A stretch of DNA of 64,000 bases from Streptococcus loxodontisalivarius (GTDB lineage: Bacteria > Bacillota > Bacilli > Lactobacillales > Streptococcaceae), in assembly GCF_016908645.1 (NCBI RefSeq), contig NZ_JAFBEH010000001.1, positions 90,263 to 154,262 on the forward strand, read 5' to 3'. Below are positions 52,722 through 61,759 of this stretch, piece by piece. Position 1 is the first letter of the stretch; every line of letters starts with the position of its first letter. Below the pieces are notes generated by a model. The model ran no database searches. It saw only the letters and a list, made by a program, of their open reading frames with translations, and was not told where the DNA came from. Position numbers and translations under genes: made by a program.

Positions 52722-54069
52722 GTTATATAAGAAAACCAAGTCAGAGAATTTCTCTTCCTTTCTACATTTTTTAGCTGTCTTTACTGGTATCTTTGTCATT
52801 ATGACAGTCATTATCCTAAACGTCTTGCGTTACGGGCTTTATACGACAGTTGACACCTCTCTTGAGGCTAGCAGTCAAAACGCCAATGACTATGTTACCA
52901 TGTCTATGATGCGCAGCTATGAAACTCAGTCGGGAACCAGTTCGGATGGCAGTACAGCTCCTAGCAGCTCATCTAGCAGCTCGGCTTCTTCCAGCTCTGA
53001 TAAAAGTTACCGCGATCTTTTCAAACCAACAACGACTGCAAATACGAGCTATCTGATTTACGATAAGGATGGTAATATCCTTAATGGTAATCTCTTCGAT
53101 GTCTTTTCAACTGTTTCATCAATCAAGCTCAATAAGAAAAATCTCGGGCAGGTTTATTCGATTAAGGATGTTGAAAATAGTTATGGTTTGGTTGATAGTT
53201 ACCACGCTATTACAGTTGCCGTTGATAATGAATTTTACGAAGATGCAGCCTATGTTACAATTGTTGTCAATACAACTCAGGTTGAGTCAACTAATGATCG
53301 CTATATTAAGATTATCATCATTGTCATGGCTACATTTTGGCTCATTTCTATTTTTGCTAGTGTTTATTTGGCAAAATGGAGTCGTAAACCGATTGTGGCT
53401 AGTTATGAAAAGCAGAAGGCTTTTGTTGAGAATGCCAGTCATGAATTGCGTACTCCCTTAGCGGTTCTGCAAAATCGTCTAGAGTCGCTTTTTAGAAAGC
53501 CTGATGCTACTATTTTGGATAATAGCGAAAGCATCGCAGCTAGTTTAGATGAGGTTCGTAACATGCGTATCCTGACGACTAATCTTCTGAATCTAGCACG
53601 AAGAGATGATGGTATTACGCCTGAAATTGTTGAATTGAAAGCAAGTTTCTTTGATGATATTTTTGAAAACTATGAAATGATTGCAGAAGAAGCTGATAAG
53701 ATTTTTATTAGTTCAAATACAGTTAGTCGTGACTTTAAGTCTGATAAAACCTTGCTCAAGCAATTGATGACTATTCTATTTGATAATGCGGTTAAATATA
53801 CCGAAGACGATGGTCAGATTGCTATCAGCGTGTCATCAACAGAAAAAAATCTCTTCATCCGAGTTTCAGATAATGGACCTGGAATCTCAGATGAAGATAA
53901 GAAGAAAATTTTTGATCGTTTCTACCGTGTTGATAAGGCAAGAACGCGTCAAAAAGGCGGTTTTGGATTAGGTCTATCCTTAGCAAAACAAATTGTAGAT
54001 TCCCTAAAAGGACAAATCACCGTTAAAGATAACGATCCTAAAGGGACTATCTTTGAAGTGAAATTATAA
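52711..54069 (+). CDS. ciaH: Sensor histidine kinase CiaH
   Basis: A 452-residue kinase. Two membrane segments (about 22-45 and 200-220) flank an extracytoplasmic domain that contains a low-complexity serine-rich run near 80-97. The phosphorylated histidine lies in [14 protein letters not shown] (about 241-254). The ATPase domain has N, G1 (SDNGPGI) and G2 (GFGLGLSL) boxes. It acts on CiaR. The serine run is probably variable between strains. Confidence 0.93.
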   Translation: MLNKLYKKTKSENFSSFLHFLAVFTGIFVIMTVIILNVLRYGLYTTVDTSLEASSQNANDYVTMSMMRSYETQSGTSSDGSTAPSSSSSSSASSSSDKSYRDLFKPTTTANTSYLIYDKDGNILNGNLFDVFSTVSSIKLNKKNLGQVYSIKDVENSYGLVDSYHAITVAVDNEFYEDAAYVTIVVNTTQVESTNDRYIKIIIIVMATFWLISIFASVYLAKWSRKPIVASYEKQKAFVENASHELRTPLAVLQNRLESLFRKPDATILDNSESIAASLDEVRNMRILTTNLLNLARRDDGITPEIVELKASFFDDIFENYEMIAEEADKIFISSNTVSRDFKSDKTLLKQLMTILFDNAVKYTEDDGQIAISVSSTEKNLFIRVSDNGPGISDEDKKKIFDRFYRVDKARTRQKGGFGLGLSLAKQIVDSLKGQITVKDNDPKGTIFEVKL

Positions 54070-54074
54070 AAAAT

Positions 54075-54103
54075 AACCACAGCCTTTTGTCTGTGGTTTT
54101 TTG
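54075..54103 (+). terminator. ciaRH terminator
   Basis: AACCACAG/CTGTGGTT with six T following. Confidence 0.85.
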
Positions 54104-54120
54104 CGGTAAACTATTTCTGT

Positions 54121-54630
54121 TTATTCGATGTGTTTTAAAAATTGATCAATCTCTTTCTGTGAACGCAGGATGATACATTTTGAACTATAATCACGACAAA
54201 TCTGCTTATACATTTGCTGCCTCTGAGGATTTCTGGAATCAAAGAGAATGAATTTTAGGAAAGCCCAGTCGATCTTTTCTTGGCAATTTGCTGCAGCTGA
54301 CGGTCTGACCTTTCCGTGATATTTGGCGTAACGCTTTAAAATTCTAAAAAGTGATGTCAGTCTATTGAATTTGAGATAGATAATCTTATCAGCAGCCTCA
54401 AGTCTTTCCTGAAAGCAGTAGCGACTATAAACGCCTTCGATGACCCAATGGTCATTTTTTTCTAGAAATGTGTGAATATCACTTGTAATTGCTGTATTCT
54501 CTCTAAATTGCCAATTATCTTTAAAAGCTATCTGATCAAGGTGAAGGCATGGAAGTTCTAGTTTTTTAGAGAGGTTTTGGGCTAGTGTTGACTTTCCAGC
54601 GCCGCTATGTCCGATAATCATTAGTTTCAT
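54121..54630 (-). CDS. P-loop kinase-like protein (FlaR/topology-modulation family)
   Basis: A 169-residue ATPase with Walker A GHSGAGKST (about 7-15), HLDQIAFKDNW near 30-40 and WVIEGVYSRY near 62-71. It resembles adenylate-kinase-like proteins annotated as DNA topology modulation protein FlaR. The phosphoryl acceptor is unknown and the FlaR name is historical. GAGGA precedes the ATG. It is convergent with ciaH and lies downstream of rpsT, behind the rpsT terminator. Confidence 0.75.
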   Translation of the reverse strand: MKLMIIGHSGAGKSTLAQNLSKKLELPCLHLDQIAFKDNWQFRENTAITSDIHTFLEKNDHWVIEGVYSRYCFQERLEAADKIIYLKFNRLTSLFRILKRYAKYHGKVRPSAAANCQEKIDWAFLKFILFDSRNPQRQQMYKQICRDYSSKCIILRSQKEIDQFLKHIE

Positions 54631-54648
54631 AATCAGTCCTCGAAGGTA

Positions 54649-54674
54649 AAAAGAAAAACCTCAGATGAGGTTTT
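54649..54674 (-). terminator. rpsT terminator
   Basis: On the minus strand AAAACCTCA/TGAGGTTTT with a 2-nt gap is followed by TTTTTCTTTTT. Confidence 0.8.
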
Positions 54675-54677
54675 CAA

Positions 54678-54914
54678 TTATTTAGCTAATTTAGCTGCAA
54701 GACGTGATTTGTCGCGGCTTGCTTTGTTTTTGTGAATCAAACCTTTTGTTTCAGCTTTATCGATAACTGCAGATGCAGCGCGGTAAAGTTCTTCAGTTGG
54801 GTTAGCTTCAAATGCTTTGATAGCAGTACGCATAGCTGATTTTTGTGCTGAGTTTTTTTCGTTTTGTTTAACGTTAAGTTCAGCGCGTTTGATAGCTGAT
54901 TTAATATTTGCCAA
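54678..54914 (-). CDS. rpsT: 30S ribosomal protein S20
   Basis: A 78-residue basic, all-helical protein that binds the base of 16S rRNA. The family start [17 protein letters not shown] matches translation from TTG at 54914, 7 nt after GGAGGTG. An upstream in-frame ATG at 54929 overlaps that Shine-Dalgarno and is not the start. E. coli rpsT also starts with UUG, where the weak codon takes part in autogenous control; the same may hold here. Confidence 0.93.
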   Translation of the reverse strand: MANIKSAIKRAELNVKQNEKNSAQKSAMRTAIKAFEANPTEELYRAASAVIDKAETKGLIHKNKASRDKSRLAAKLAK

Positions 54915-54946
54915 TGTTTTCACCTCCATATTAATCTAACTATATC

Positions 54947-54975
54947 AGTATATAAAATTTTTAGACGTTTGGCAA
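54947..54975 (-). promoter_or_regulatory. rpsT promoter
   Basis: On the minus strand TTGCCA (54970-54975) and TATACT (54947-54952) are spaced 17 bp. Confidence 0.8.
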
Positions 54976-54993
54976 GTCTTTCGCTGAAAAACC

Positions 54994-55914
54994 TTATTTT
55001 TTCAACAAAATATAGTCAATCTTATGATCGTGAGCCTTATGAAGAATGACATCAGCACGATTTCTCGTAGGCTCAATATAGGTTTCAAGATTGATGAGAT
55101 TGATGGTTTTCCAGGTATTTTTACCAATAGCTAGCGCTTCAGTTCGAGGCATCTGAGTAAATTGATGGTAATGATTGCTGCTGTCATACTGGGCTAAATT
55201 AAGCAGTTTTTCAAATCTTTCTAGGTACCAGTGTTCGATATTTTCAACTTCAGCATCAATATAGATAGAGAAATCGAAGTAATCATTGACATAGAGGCGT
55301 TCGTTCTGTGGTGTTTGAAAGACATTAATCCCTTCTACAATGATAAAATCTGCCTGGGGAATAGTCTGAAATTGATCAGGAACAATATTGTAAATCTCAT
55401 GAGAATAGATCGGAATCTTTGCAGCGCTGCCATTTTTAACAGTGTCTAGAAAGTTGAGTAGCAGAGGCATATCGTAGCTCTCAGGGAAGCCCTTACGGTG
55501 GAGAATACCGTTGTCCTTCAAAACTTGGTTAGGATAGAGAAAGCCATCGGTTGTTACCAATTCGACGGTAGCATCTTTGAAAATGCGTTGTAGGAGTAGC
55601 TGGATAAGACGGCTAGTTGTTGATTTACCAACTGCAACTGATCCAGAAACACCGATGATGAAAGGTCTTTTATAGTCGTTTTTTTGGAGGAAGATACTTT
55701 TTGAAAATGCTAGGTCTTCGATTGATTTTTTATAGATACGAATCAGATTTATCAAGGGAAGATAGATATCGGTAACGTCTTGAATACTGATTTTATCATT
55801 TAAACTTTTTAAAGAATCAAGTTCTTGACTAGTCAAAAGTGGTTTGGACTCTTGATGAAGTCTCTGCCAGGTTTGACGTGAAATTTCTTGAAAATTGATA
55901 AATTCATTTAGCAT
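54994..55914 (-). CDS. coaA: Pantothenate kinase (type I)
   Basis: CoaA phosphorylates pantothenate, the first step of coenzyme A synthesis. The 306-residue product has Walker [16 protein letters not shown] (about 88-102), [10 protein letters not shown] (about 124-133) and [20 protein letters not shown] (about 210-229). AAGGAGG precedes the ATG at 55914. It is divergent from the nucleoside operon and shares its control region, which contains a cre-like palindrome. Confidence 0.94.
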   Translation of the reverse strand: MLNEFINFQEISRQTWQRLHQESKPLLTSQELDSLKSLNDKISIQDVTDIYLPLINLIRIYKKSIEDLAFSKSIFLQKNDYKRPFIIGVSGSVAVGKSTTSRLIQLLLQRIFKDATVELVTTDGFLYPNQVLKDNGILHRKGFPESYDMPLLLNFLDTVKNGSAAKIPIYSHEIYNIVPDQFQTIPQADFIIVEGINVFQTPQNERLYVNDYFDFSIYIDAEVENIEHWYLERFEKLLNLAQYDSSNHYHQFTQMPRTEALAIGKNTWKTINLINLETYIEPTRNRADVILHKAHDHKIDYILLKK

Positions 55915-55937
55915 AGTTTCCTCCTTGTATGCAGGTC

Positions 55938-56009
55938 ATTATACCATTTTTTAGACTTGTTGAAAACATTTTCATAGAAATAGAAATTTCAAGTTATTTG
56001 TGGTAAAAT
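55938..56009. promoter_or_regulatory. Divergent promoter region with cre-like palindrome
   Basis: For coaA (minus): extended -10 TGGTATAAT at 55938-55946, with -35 TTTTCA at 55961-55966. For the plus operon: extended -10 TGGTAAAAT at 56001-56009. Between them TGAAAACATTTTCA (55961-55974) matches 13 of 14 cre positions; the central CG is CA. Confidence 0.55.
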
Positions 56010-56048
56010 ATTATTTGAAGTTTAAAGTTAGAATGTGTAGGAAAAAAG

Positions 56049-56639
56049 ATGGCAAACATGTATTATGCTGAAAATCCAGATACGGCTCATGACATTCATG
56101 ACCTGTCAGTAACTTTGTTGGGGACATCCTTTCATTTTTTGACTGACGCGGGTGTTTTTTCGAAAAAGATGATTGATTTCGGAAGTCAAGTTCTCCTTAA
56201 CTGTCTTCAATTCAACCAAGGAGACAGTGTTCTAGATCTAGGATGTGGATATGGACCGCTAGGCATCTCGCTTGCTAAGGTACAAGGTGTTCAAGCAACT
56301 ATGGTCGATATCAATAACAGAGCCATCGATTTAGCCAAGAAAAATGCAGAGCGAAATGGTGTAGAGGCGCAAATCTTCCAATCTAACATCTACGAAGAGG
56401 TCGAAGGGGAGTTCAATCATATCATCAGCAATCCTCCTATCAGGGCAGGTAAGCAGGTTGTTCATACGATTATCGAAGAGGCCTTCGACTATTTGAAGGC
56501 CGATGGTGATTTGACCATTGTTATCCAGAAAAAACAAGGGGCTCCAAGTGCTAAGGCCAAGATGGAAGATGTTTTTGGAAATGTAGAGACTGTGAAGAAA
56601 GATAAGGGTTACTACATCCTTAGAAGTAGGAAAGACTAA
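56049..56639 (+). CDS. Class I SAM methyltransferase, RsmC-like
   Basis: A 196-residue methyltransferase with motif I VLDLGCGYGPLGI (about 60-72) and the NPPIRAGK motif (about 126-133), which matches small RsmC-type proteins that methylate guanine N2 in rRNA. It heads the pdp-deoC-cdd operon and overlaps pdp by 1 nt (TAATG). A role in nucleoside breakdown is not implied; the target is uncertain. Confidence 0.88.
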   Translation: MANMYYAENPDTAHDIHDLSVTLLGTSFHFLTDAGVFSKKMIDFGSQVLLNCLQFNQGDSVLDLGCGYGPLGISLAKVQGVQATMVDINNRAIDLAKKNAERNGVEAQIFQSNIYEEVEGEFNHIISNPPIRAGKQVVHTIIEEAFDYLKADGDLTIVIQKKQGAPSAKAKMEDVFGNVETVKKDKGYYILRSRKD

Positions 56640-57916
56640 TGCGTGCAGTAGATTTAATTCAGAAAAAAAGAGATGGTCTTGAATTGAGCACTGAGGAAAT
56701 CCAGTGGTTGATTGAAGGTTATACAGATGGCTACGTTCCTGATTATCAGATGTCAGCGCTAGCTATGGCCATTTACTTTAAAGGCATGACCATGCGTGAG
56801 ACACGTGATATGACTATGGCTATGGTGGCTTCGGGACAGCAGATCGATCTATCTGCCATTGCGGGTGTTAAAACAGACAAGCACTCGACTGGTGGTGTCG
56901 GTGATAAAGTTACTTTGATTTTAGCTCCTCTGGTTGCTAGTTTTGGTGTTCCAGTTGCCAAGATGAGTGGACGAGGTCTAGGTCACACTGGTGGTACTAT
57001 CGATAAATTGGAATCTATCAAAGGCTATCAAATTGAGAGAAGTCAGGAAGACTTTATCAAGCAGGTTCAGGAGATTGGGTTATCAGTTATTGGTCAATCT
57101 GACAATCTAGTTAAGGCAGATAAGCTTCTCTATGCTTTGCGTGATGTGACGGCTACTGTTGATATCATTCCCTTGATTGCTAGTTCTGTTATGAGTAAGA
57201 AAATCGCTGCTGGTGCTGATAGCATCCTCTTGGATGTGACAGTCGGCGACGGCGCCTTTATGAAAACCATCGAGGAAGCAGAAGAACTGTCACGCACCAT
57301 GGTTGATCTTGGTAAAGAGGTTGGCCGCAAGACCGTGGCGGTCATAACAGATATGAGTCAGCCTGTTGGACGTGCTATCGGTAACCGTCTGGAGGTGCTT
57401 GAAGCTTTAGAAATTATGCAAGGCAAGGGACGTGCAGATGTAACAGAGTTTATCTGTGACTTGGCTCAGATTATGTTGGGGCTTGCAGGTGTTGAGAAGT
57501 CTCTTGAGGAGATTGAGGATCATTTGGTCAATGGCAGAGCTCTTGAAAAGTTTGAAGCCATGGTTCAGGCTCAAGGTGGTGACCTAGAAGATTTACACCG
57601 TCCATCAGCTGCGCCTGTTGTGACATCTATCTATGCTGAAGAAGATGGTTTTATCACAGAATTGCCAGCCTTAGAATTCGGACTCTTTGCTATGAAATTA
57701 GGTGCTGGTCGAGCTGTAAAAACCGACCCTTTGGATTATGAAGCTGGAATAGTGTTCGAGAAAAAGGTCGGAGATGCTGTGAAAACGGGTGATTTAGTCG
57801 CCAAAATTTATTCAAACGAAAAAATTAGCCAAAATGGGCTTACAGAATTCCAAAAAAATGTTAAAATAGGTGGAGTGCAAATGAAACCTAAAGAAATCAT
57901 AAAAATTATTTCTTAG
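56639..57916 (+). CDS. pdp: Pyrimidine-nucleoside phosphorylase
   Basis: The enzyme splits thymidine, uridine and deoxyuridine with phosphate into base and (deoxy)ribose 1-phosphate. The 425-residue product carries the family signature SGRGLGHTGGTIDKLESIKG (about 112-131) and the phosphate loop DKHSTGGVGDK (about 79-89). The C-terminal domain is complete. Coupled to the methyltransferase upstream; deoC follows after 12 nt. Confidence 0.95.
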   Translation: MRAVDLIQKKRDGLELSTEEIQWLIEGYTDGYVPDYQMSALAMAIYFKGMTMRETRDMTMAMVASGQQIDLSAIAGVKTDKHSTGGVGDKVTLILAPLVASFGVPVAKMSGRGLGHTGGTIDKLESIKGYQIERSQEDFIKQVQEIGLSVIGQSDNLVKADKLLYALRDVTATVDIIPLIASSVMSKKIAAGADSILLDVTVGDGAFMKTIEEAEELSRTMVDLGKEVGRKTVAVITDMSQPVGRAIGNRLEVLEALEIMQGKGRADVTEFICDLAQIMLGLAGVEKSLEEIEDHLVNGRALEKFEAMVQAQGGDLEDLHRPSAAPVVTSIYAEEDGFITELPALEFGLFAMKLGAGRAVKTDPLDYEAGIVFEKKVGDAVKTGDLVAKIYSNEKISQNGLTEFQKNVKIGGVQMKPKEIIKIIS

Positions 57917-57928
57917 TTAGGGGATATC

Positions 57929-58591
57929 ATGAACTTAAATCACTATATTGATCACACACTCTTGAAACCAGAGAGTACACAAGATCAAATTAAATCATTA
58001 ATTGAAGAAGCAAAAGCCTACGAATTTGCTAGTGTTTGCCTAAACCCAACTTGGGTGGCCTACGCAGCTAAGGAATTAGAGGAATCTCCTGTTAAAGTAT
58101 GTACCGTTATTGGATTTCCTTTAGGAGCTACGACATCTGATGTTAAAGCTTTTGAAACCAAAACGGCTATTGCAAACGGTGCAGATGAAGTTGATATGGT
58201 TATCAATATTGGTGCTTTGAAATCTGGTCAGACTGATCTTGTAAGAGAAGATATCCAAGCTGTTGTTGATGCAAGTGGTGATAAACTGGTTAAAGTTATT
58301 ATTGAAACTTGTCTTTTAACTGATGATGAGAAGGTTCTCGCTTGTCAGTTAGCAAAAGAAGCAGGAGCTGATTTTGTCAAAACATCTACAGGATTTTCAA
58401 CTGCAGGAGCTAATGTTGCTGACTTGAAATTGATGCGTCAAACAGTTGGACCAGATATGGGAGTTAAGGCTGCTGGAGGTGCGCGTTCTTACGAGGATGC
58501 CTTGGCCTTTATTGAAGCTGGTGCAACTCGTATTGGAACATCAGCAGGTGTTGCCATCATGAAAGGACAAGTCAATGACACAGACTACTGA
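57929..58591 (+). CDS. deoC: Deoxyribose-phosphate aldolase
   Basis: DeoC cleaves deoxyribose 5-phosphate to acetaldehyde and glyceraldehyde 3-phosphate. The 220-residue product has the Schiff-base lysine in [14 protein letters not shown] (about 150-163) and KVIIETCLL. It begins with [14 protein letters not shown], as in the family. It overlaps cdd by 17 nt. A phosphopentomutase (deoB), needed to link it to pdp, is not in the window. Confidence 0.96.
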   Translation: MNLNHYIDHTLLKPESTQDQIKSLIEEAKAYEFASVCLNPTWVAYAAKELEESPVKVCTVIGFPLGATTSDVKAFETKTAIANGADEVDMVINIGALKSGQTDLVREDIQAVVDASGDKLVKVIIETCLLTDDEKVLACQLAKEAGADFVKTSTGFSTAGANVADLKLMRQTVGPDMGVKAAGGARSYEDALAFIEAGATRIGTSAGVAIMKGQVNDTDY

Positions 58592-58967
58592 TTTGATTCA
58601 AGCAGCAGTTGAAGCAAGTCAATCAGCCTATGTGCCTTATTCTAAGTTCCCAGTTGGAGCTGCCTTGAAAATGTCTGATGATCATATTTTCAAAGGTTGT
58701 AATATTGAAAATGCTAGCTTTGGTTTGACCAATTGTGCTGAACGCACAGCGATTTTCAAAGCTATATCTGAAGGACGTAAGGATTTCTCAGAAATTGCCA
58801 TTTATGGTGAAACTGCGGATCCTATTTCACCTTGTGGAGCTTGTCGTCAGGTAATGGTTGAATTTTTTGAAAAAGATACCAAGGTAACATTGATTGCTAA
58901 AAATGGTAAGACGGTCGAGATGACGGTCGGGGAGTTACTTCCATATTCATTTACGGACTTAACATAA
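58575..58967 (+). CDS. cdd: Cytidine deaminase
   Basis: It deaminates cytidine and deoxycytidine to uridine and deoxyuridine, feeding Pdp. The 130-residue zinc enzyme has the NCAERTA motif with the first zinc cysteine and catalytic glutamate (about 53-59), and PCGACRQV (about 87-94) with the other two zinc cysteines. It starts inside deoC. Confidence 0.95.
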   Translation: MTQTTDLIQAAVEASQSAYVPYSKFPVGAALKMSDDHIFKGCNIENASFGLTNCAERTAIFKAISEGRKDFSEIAIYGETADPISPCGACRQVMVEFFEKDTKVTLIAKNGKTVEMTVGELLPYSFTDLT

Positions 58968-59035
58968 GTCTGTATCTATTGGTAAAGTCGCAACCAGGGT
59001 GTTGCAAAGAAGTTTTTTTAGGGAGGTTCATTTTG

Positions 59036-60094
59036 ATGAACAAGAAACTTATTGGTTTGGGTCTTGTTGCTGCGGCAGCATTGACACTTGGTGCATGTAG
59101 CCGTTCTAACTCTTCATCTAGCTCAGATTCAAGCGTTAAAGCAGCTATCGTTACTGATACTGGTGGTGTTGATGATAAATCATTCAACCAATCAGCATGG
59201 GAAGGTCTTCAAGCTTGGGGTAAAGAAAACAACTTTACTAAAGACTCTGAATACACATATTTCCAATCAGATTCTGAATCAGACTATGCAACTAACCTTG
59301 ATTCAGCAGTATCAAAAGGTTACAATCTTATCTTTGGTATCGGTTATGCCCTTCACGATGCAGTTGAAGAGTCAGCTAAATCAAACTCAGATGTAAACTT
59401 TGTTATTGTTGATGACGTTGTTGAACAAGATAACGTTGAAAGTGTTCTCTTTGCCGATAACGAAGGTGCCTACCTTGCAGGTATTGCTGCGGCTAAACAA
59501 ACTAAAACGAAAAAAGTTGGTTTCGTTGGTGGTGTAACTTCTGACACAATCACTCGTTTCGAAGCTGGTTTCAAAGCTGGTGTAGCTTCTGTTGATAGCT
59601 CAATCGAAGTTCAAGTACAATACGCAGAAAGCTTCTCAGATTCAGCTAAAGGTAAAACAATCGCTGCAACTATGTACTCATCAGGTGCTGATGTAATCTA
59701 TCACGCTGCTGGTGGTACTGGTACAGGTGTCTTCTCACAAGCTAAAGAAATTAACGAAAAACTTCCTGCAGATTCAGACAAGAAAGTTTGGGTTATCGGT
59801 GTTGACCGTGACCAATCAGCTGAGGGTGACTATACTTCATCTGATAACAAAGATTCAAACTTCGTATTGACATCTACAATTAAAGAAGTTGGTACTGTTG
59901 TTAAAGATATCGCTAATGGTCAACTTGATGGTGATGATTTTGCCGGTGGCACTACTAAGACTTACGGTCTTAAAGATAAAGGTGTTGATATCGTAACAAC
60001 TAACTTGTCAGATGATATCAAAACAGCAGTAGAACAAGCTAAACAAGATATCATCGATGGTAAAATTACTGTTGACGACGGTCTTTCAAACTAA
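59036..60094 (+). CDS. bmpA: BMP-family nucleoside-binding lipoprotein
   Basis: A 352-residue lipoprotein of the BMP/PnrA/Med family, which binds purine or pyrimidine nucleosides. The signal peptide ends at the lipobox LGAC (about 20). The mature domain contains DTGGVDDKSFNQSAWEG (about 42-58), the family ligand motif. The frame opens at 58979; the ATG at 59036 has GGGAGG 9 nt upstream. A terminator and hairpins separate it from the ABC genes, which would give more receptor than transporter. Confidence 0.93.
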   Translation: MNKKLIGLGLVAAAALTLGACSRSNSSSSSDSSVKAAIVTDTGGVDDKSFNQSAWEGLQAWGKENNFTKDSEYTYFQSDSESDYATNLDSAVSKGYNLIFGIGYALHDAVEESAKSNSDVNFVIVDDVVEQDNVESVLFADNEGAYLAGIAAAKQTKTKKVGFVGGVTSDTITRFEAGFKAGVASVDSSIEVQVQYAESFSDSAKGKTIAATMYSSGADVIYHAAGGTGTGVFSQAKEINEKLPADSDKKVWVIGVDRDQSAEGDYTSSDNKDSNFVLTSTIKEVGTVVKDIANGQLDGDDFAGGTTKTYGLKDKGVDIVTTNLSDDIKTAVEQAKQDIIDGKITVDDGLSN

Positions 60095-60106
60095 ACGTCG
60101 TTCCTG

Positions 60107-60134
60107 AAAAGCGGCCCTAGCGGTCGTTTTTTTC
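60107..60134 (+). terminator. Terminator after bmpA
   Basis: AAAA-GCGGCC pairs with GGTCGT-TTTT (two wobbles), then more T. Probably partial, since the same transport operon continues downstream. Confidence 0.7.
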
Positions 60135-60138
60135 AAAG

Positions 60139-60191
60139 CTGAGACATTTTTGTCTCAGTAAAGAGAATCACATTTTGGTTCTCTTTACTGA
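60139..60191 (+). other. Overlapping alternative hairpins before nupA
   Basis: CTGAGAC/GTCTCAG (60139-60145 with 60152-60158) shares four bases (TCAG, 60155-60158) with a 13-bp stem joining 60155-60167 to 60179-60191. The full forms exclude each other. No T tract follows. Confidence 0.6.
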
Positions 60192-60220
60192 CATAAAAAT
60201 TATTCTTGAAAGGAATTAGT

Positions 60221-61759
60221 ATGACAAAGGAACATGTCATTGAAATGCGTAACATCACCAAAAAATTTGGTGAGTTCGTAGCGAATGACCAGATTAATCT
60301 GGATGTCAGACCGGGTGAAATTCATGCCCTTCTCGGTGAGAATGGTGCAGGGAAATCAACCCTGATGAATATGCTAGCGGGTCTTCTTGAACCGACTAGT
60401 GGTGAGATTTTAGTGAATGGGGAAGTCGTTTCAATCGATTCTCCATCAAAAGCGAGAAAGCTTGGTATTGGTATGGTGCACCAGCACTTTATGCTTGTTG
60501 AAGCTTTCACAGTTGCTGAAAATATCATCCTAGGCTCAGAAGTAACAAAAGCTGGTGGCGTTCTTGATCTCAAAAAGGCAACTAAAGACATTAAAGAACT
60601 TTCTGAAAAGTATGGCTTGGCGATTGATCCAACAGCTAAGATTTCAGATATCTCAGTCGGTGCTCAACAGCGTGTTGAAATCTTGAAAACACTTTACCGT
60701 GGAGCAGATATTTTGATTTTCGATGAACCGACAGCGGTTCTTACCCCTTCTGAAATCGAAGAACTTCTTAATATTATGAAGTCGCTTGTTAAAGAAGGAA
60801 AATCAATTATTCTGATTACCCACAAACTGGATGAAATTCGTGCAGTTTCTGATCGTGTAACTGTTATTCGTCGTGGTAAGTCTATTGAAACAGTAACTAT
60901 CGAAGGATCTACAAACGAGGACCTTGCTGAAATGATGGTTGGTCGTTCAGTTTCTTTCAAAACTGAAAAAATCGCTTCAAATCCTAAAAAAGTTGTTCTT
61001 TCTATCAAAGACTTGGTTGTTAATGAAAACCGTGGAGTTCCAGCTGTAAAAAATCTTTCTCTAGATGTTAGAGCTGGTGAAATTGTTGGTATCGCTGGTA
61101 TTGATGGTAATGGTCAGACAGAACTTATTGAAGCTATTACTGGACTTCGTAAGGTTAAATCTGGAGATATTACAATCAAAGGACAGTCGATTACTAATAT
61201 GTCAACTCGTCAGATTACAGAGTTGAGTGTTGGACATATTCCTGAGGACCGTCACCGTGATGGTATGATTTTGGAAATGACTGTCGCTGAAAACATCGCT
61301 CTTCAAACCTACTACAAACAGCCAAACTCTAAAAATGGTATCTTGAATTATTCTTACATTAACGAGAAAGCTCGTCAATTGATGGAAGAATTCGATGTCC
61401 GTGGGGCTGGTGAGTTGATTGCAGGTGGTGATCTTTCTGGTGGTAACCAGCAAAAGGCTGTTATCGCTCGTGAAATTGACCGCGATCCAGAATTATTGAT
61501 TGTCAGTCAACCAACACGTGGACTTGATGTCGGTGCGATTGAATACATTCGTAAACGTATTATCGGTGAGCGTGACAAAGGTAAGGCTGTCGTTGTTGTG
61601 AGTTTCGAATTAGATGAAATTCTTGATATGTCAGATAGAATTGCCGTTATTTACGATGGTTCTATCCAAGGTATCTTAGATCCTGCTCAAACCAATAAAC
61701 AAGAACTTGGTATGCTTATGGCAGGTGGACAATTGAATAAGGAGGGTGCAAATGTCTAA
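60221..61759 (+). CDS. nupA: Nucleoside ABC transporter ATP-binding protein (two ABC domains)
   Basis: A 512-residue protein with two ABC cassettes in tandem. The first has Walker A GENGAGKST (about 38-46) and Walker B ILIFDEPTAVLTP. The second has a degenerate Walker A (GIDGNGQTE), signature LSGGNQQK and Walker B LLIVSQPTRGLD, in which glutamine replaces the catalytic glutamate. Only the first site is thus likely to hydrolyse ATP well, as in ribose-type transporters. The frame opens with TTG at 60206, but the ATG at 60221 follows AAAGGA. Confidence 0.92.
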   Translation: MTKEHVIEMRNITKKFGEFVANDQINLDVRPGEIHALLGENGAGKSTLMNMLAGLLEPTSGEILVNGEVVSIDSPSKARKLGIGMVHQHFMLVEAFTVAENIILGSEVTKAGGVLDLKKATKDIKELSEKYGLAIDPTAKISDISVGAQQRVEILKTLYRGADILIFDEPTAVLTPSEIEELLNIMKSLVKEGKSIILITHKLDEIRAVSDRVTVIRRGKSIETVTIEGSTNEDLAEMMVGRSVSFKTEKIASNPKKVVLSIKDLVVNENRGVPAVKNLSLDVRAGEIVGIAGIDGNGQTELIEAITGLRKVKSGDITIKGQSITNMSTRQITELSVGHIPEDRHRDGMILEMTVAENIALQTYYKQPNSKNGILNYSYINEKARQLMEEFDVRGAGELIAGGDLSGGNQQKAVIAREIDRDPELLIVSQPTRGLDVGAIEYIRKRIIGERDKGKAVVVVSFELDEILDMSDRIAVIYDGSIQGILDPAQTNKQELGMLMAGGQLNKEGANV

